A stretch of DNA of 19,230 nucleotides from Scatosoma sp045588185. GTDB taxonomy: Bacteria; Bacillota; Clostridia; Christensenellales; Borkfalkiaceae. Under the pieces are notes generated by a model that ran no database searches, was not told the DNA's origin, and saw only the letters and a program-made list of their open reading frames with translations. Positions 19,179-19,230 of the stretch are shown here, piece by piece. Each line of letters starts with the position of its first letter. Position 1 is the first letter of the stretch. The DNA is taken from NCBI GenBank assembly GCA_045588185.1, contig JAZNDR010000031.1, forward strand, positions 1 through 19,230. The letters are read 5' to 3'. A program made the position numbers and the translations under genes.

Positions 19179-19230
19179 GCTATACAATGAACGAAAAAAA
19201 ATAGCAAAAATACGAAGTTTTTTGTAAAAT

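Noticed and set aside
1..19230. CRISPR arrays, tRNA/rRNA genes, insertion sequences, prophage or toxin-antitoxin genes
   Set aside because: Looked for on both strands; no regularly spaced repeats, cloverleaf sequences, transposase or phage-like proteins were found.

Overview
The window looks like chromosome of a member of the Bacillota, most likely the Clostridia class. Ribosome binding sites are strong AGGAGG types, promoters are near-consensus sigma-A boxes almost always 17 bp apart, and the order pyrH-frr-uppS-cdsA-dxr-rseP followed by ylxM-ffh-rpsP-khpA-rimM is the classical Gram-positive core order. Genus cannot be named from sequence alone. No tRNA, rRNA, CRISPR array, transposase or phage gene was seen, and no gene-free stretch exceeds 300 bases.

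Layout from left to right. The left edge holds the first codons of a ComM/YifB-type AAA+ ATPase (-) with its own promoter, then rplS (-) with a hairpin leader. Divergent from rplS is a short (+) unit for the membrane subunits of a sodium-pumping decarboxylase (beta and a gamma-like protein), then a cation diffusion facilitator. From about 3.6 to 7.0 kb a (-) operon encodes an FtsK/EssC-like ATPase relic, MutY, a flavodoxin-fold FMN protein and an SGNH hydrolase. Then come an HtrA-like lipoprotein protease (-) and a YfbR-type nucleotidase (-). A TPP riboswitch controls the thiamine transporter gene thiT (+), which runs head-on into rimM. From 10.3 kb to the right edge everything is (-) housekeeping: translation (rimM, khpA, rpsP, frr), membrane targeting (ffh, ylxM), isoprenoid, undecaprenyl and phospholipid synthesis (dxr, uppS, cdsA), site-2 protease (rseP) and UMP kinase (pyrH).

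The usual rimM-trmD-rplS junction is split here. No trmD is present, and rplS lies about 9.7 kb from rimM with accessory genes between them.

The most unusual signal is a 15-bp word, GRGGGCAGGTAYGCG, present four times in this 19 kb (inside mutY, rseP and dxr in different reading frames or strands, and in the rimM leader). Its conserved flanks (AAA five to seven bases upstream, AA four and five bases downstream) suggest a DNA-level site of about 27 bp. Other points of note are a second dispersed palindromic repeat (2 copies), a structured non-coding block between ffh and rpsP, operator-like palindromes inside two promoters, and a possible riboswitch-controlled antisense transcript over rimM.
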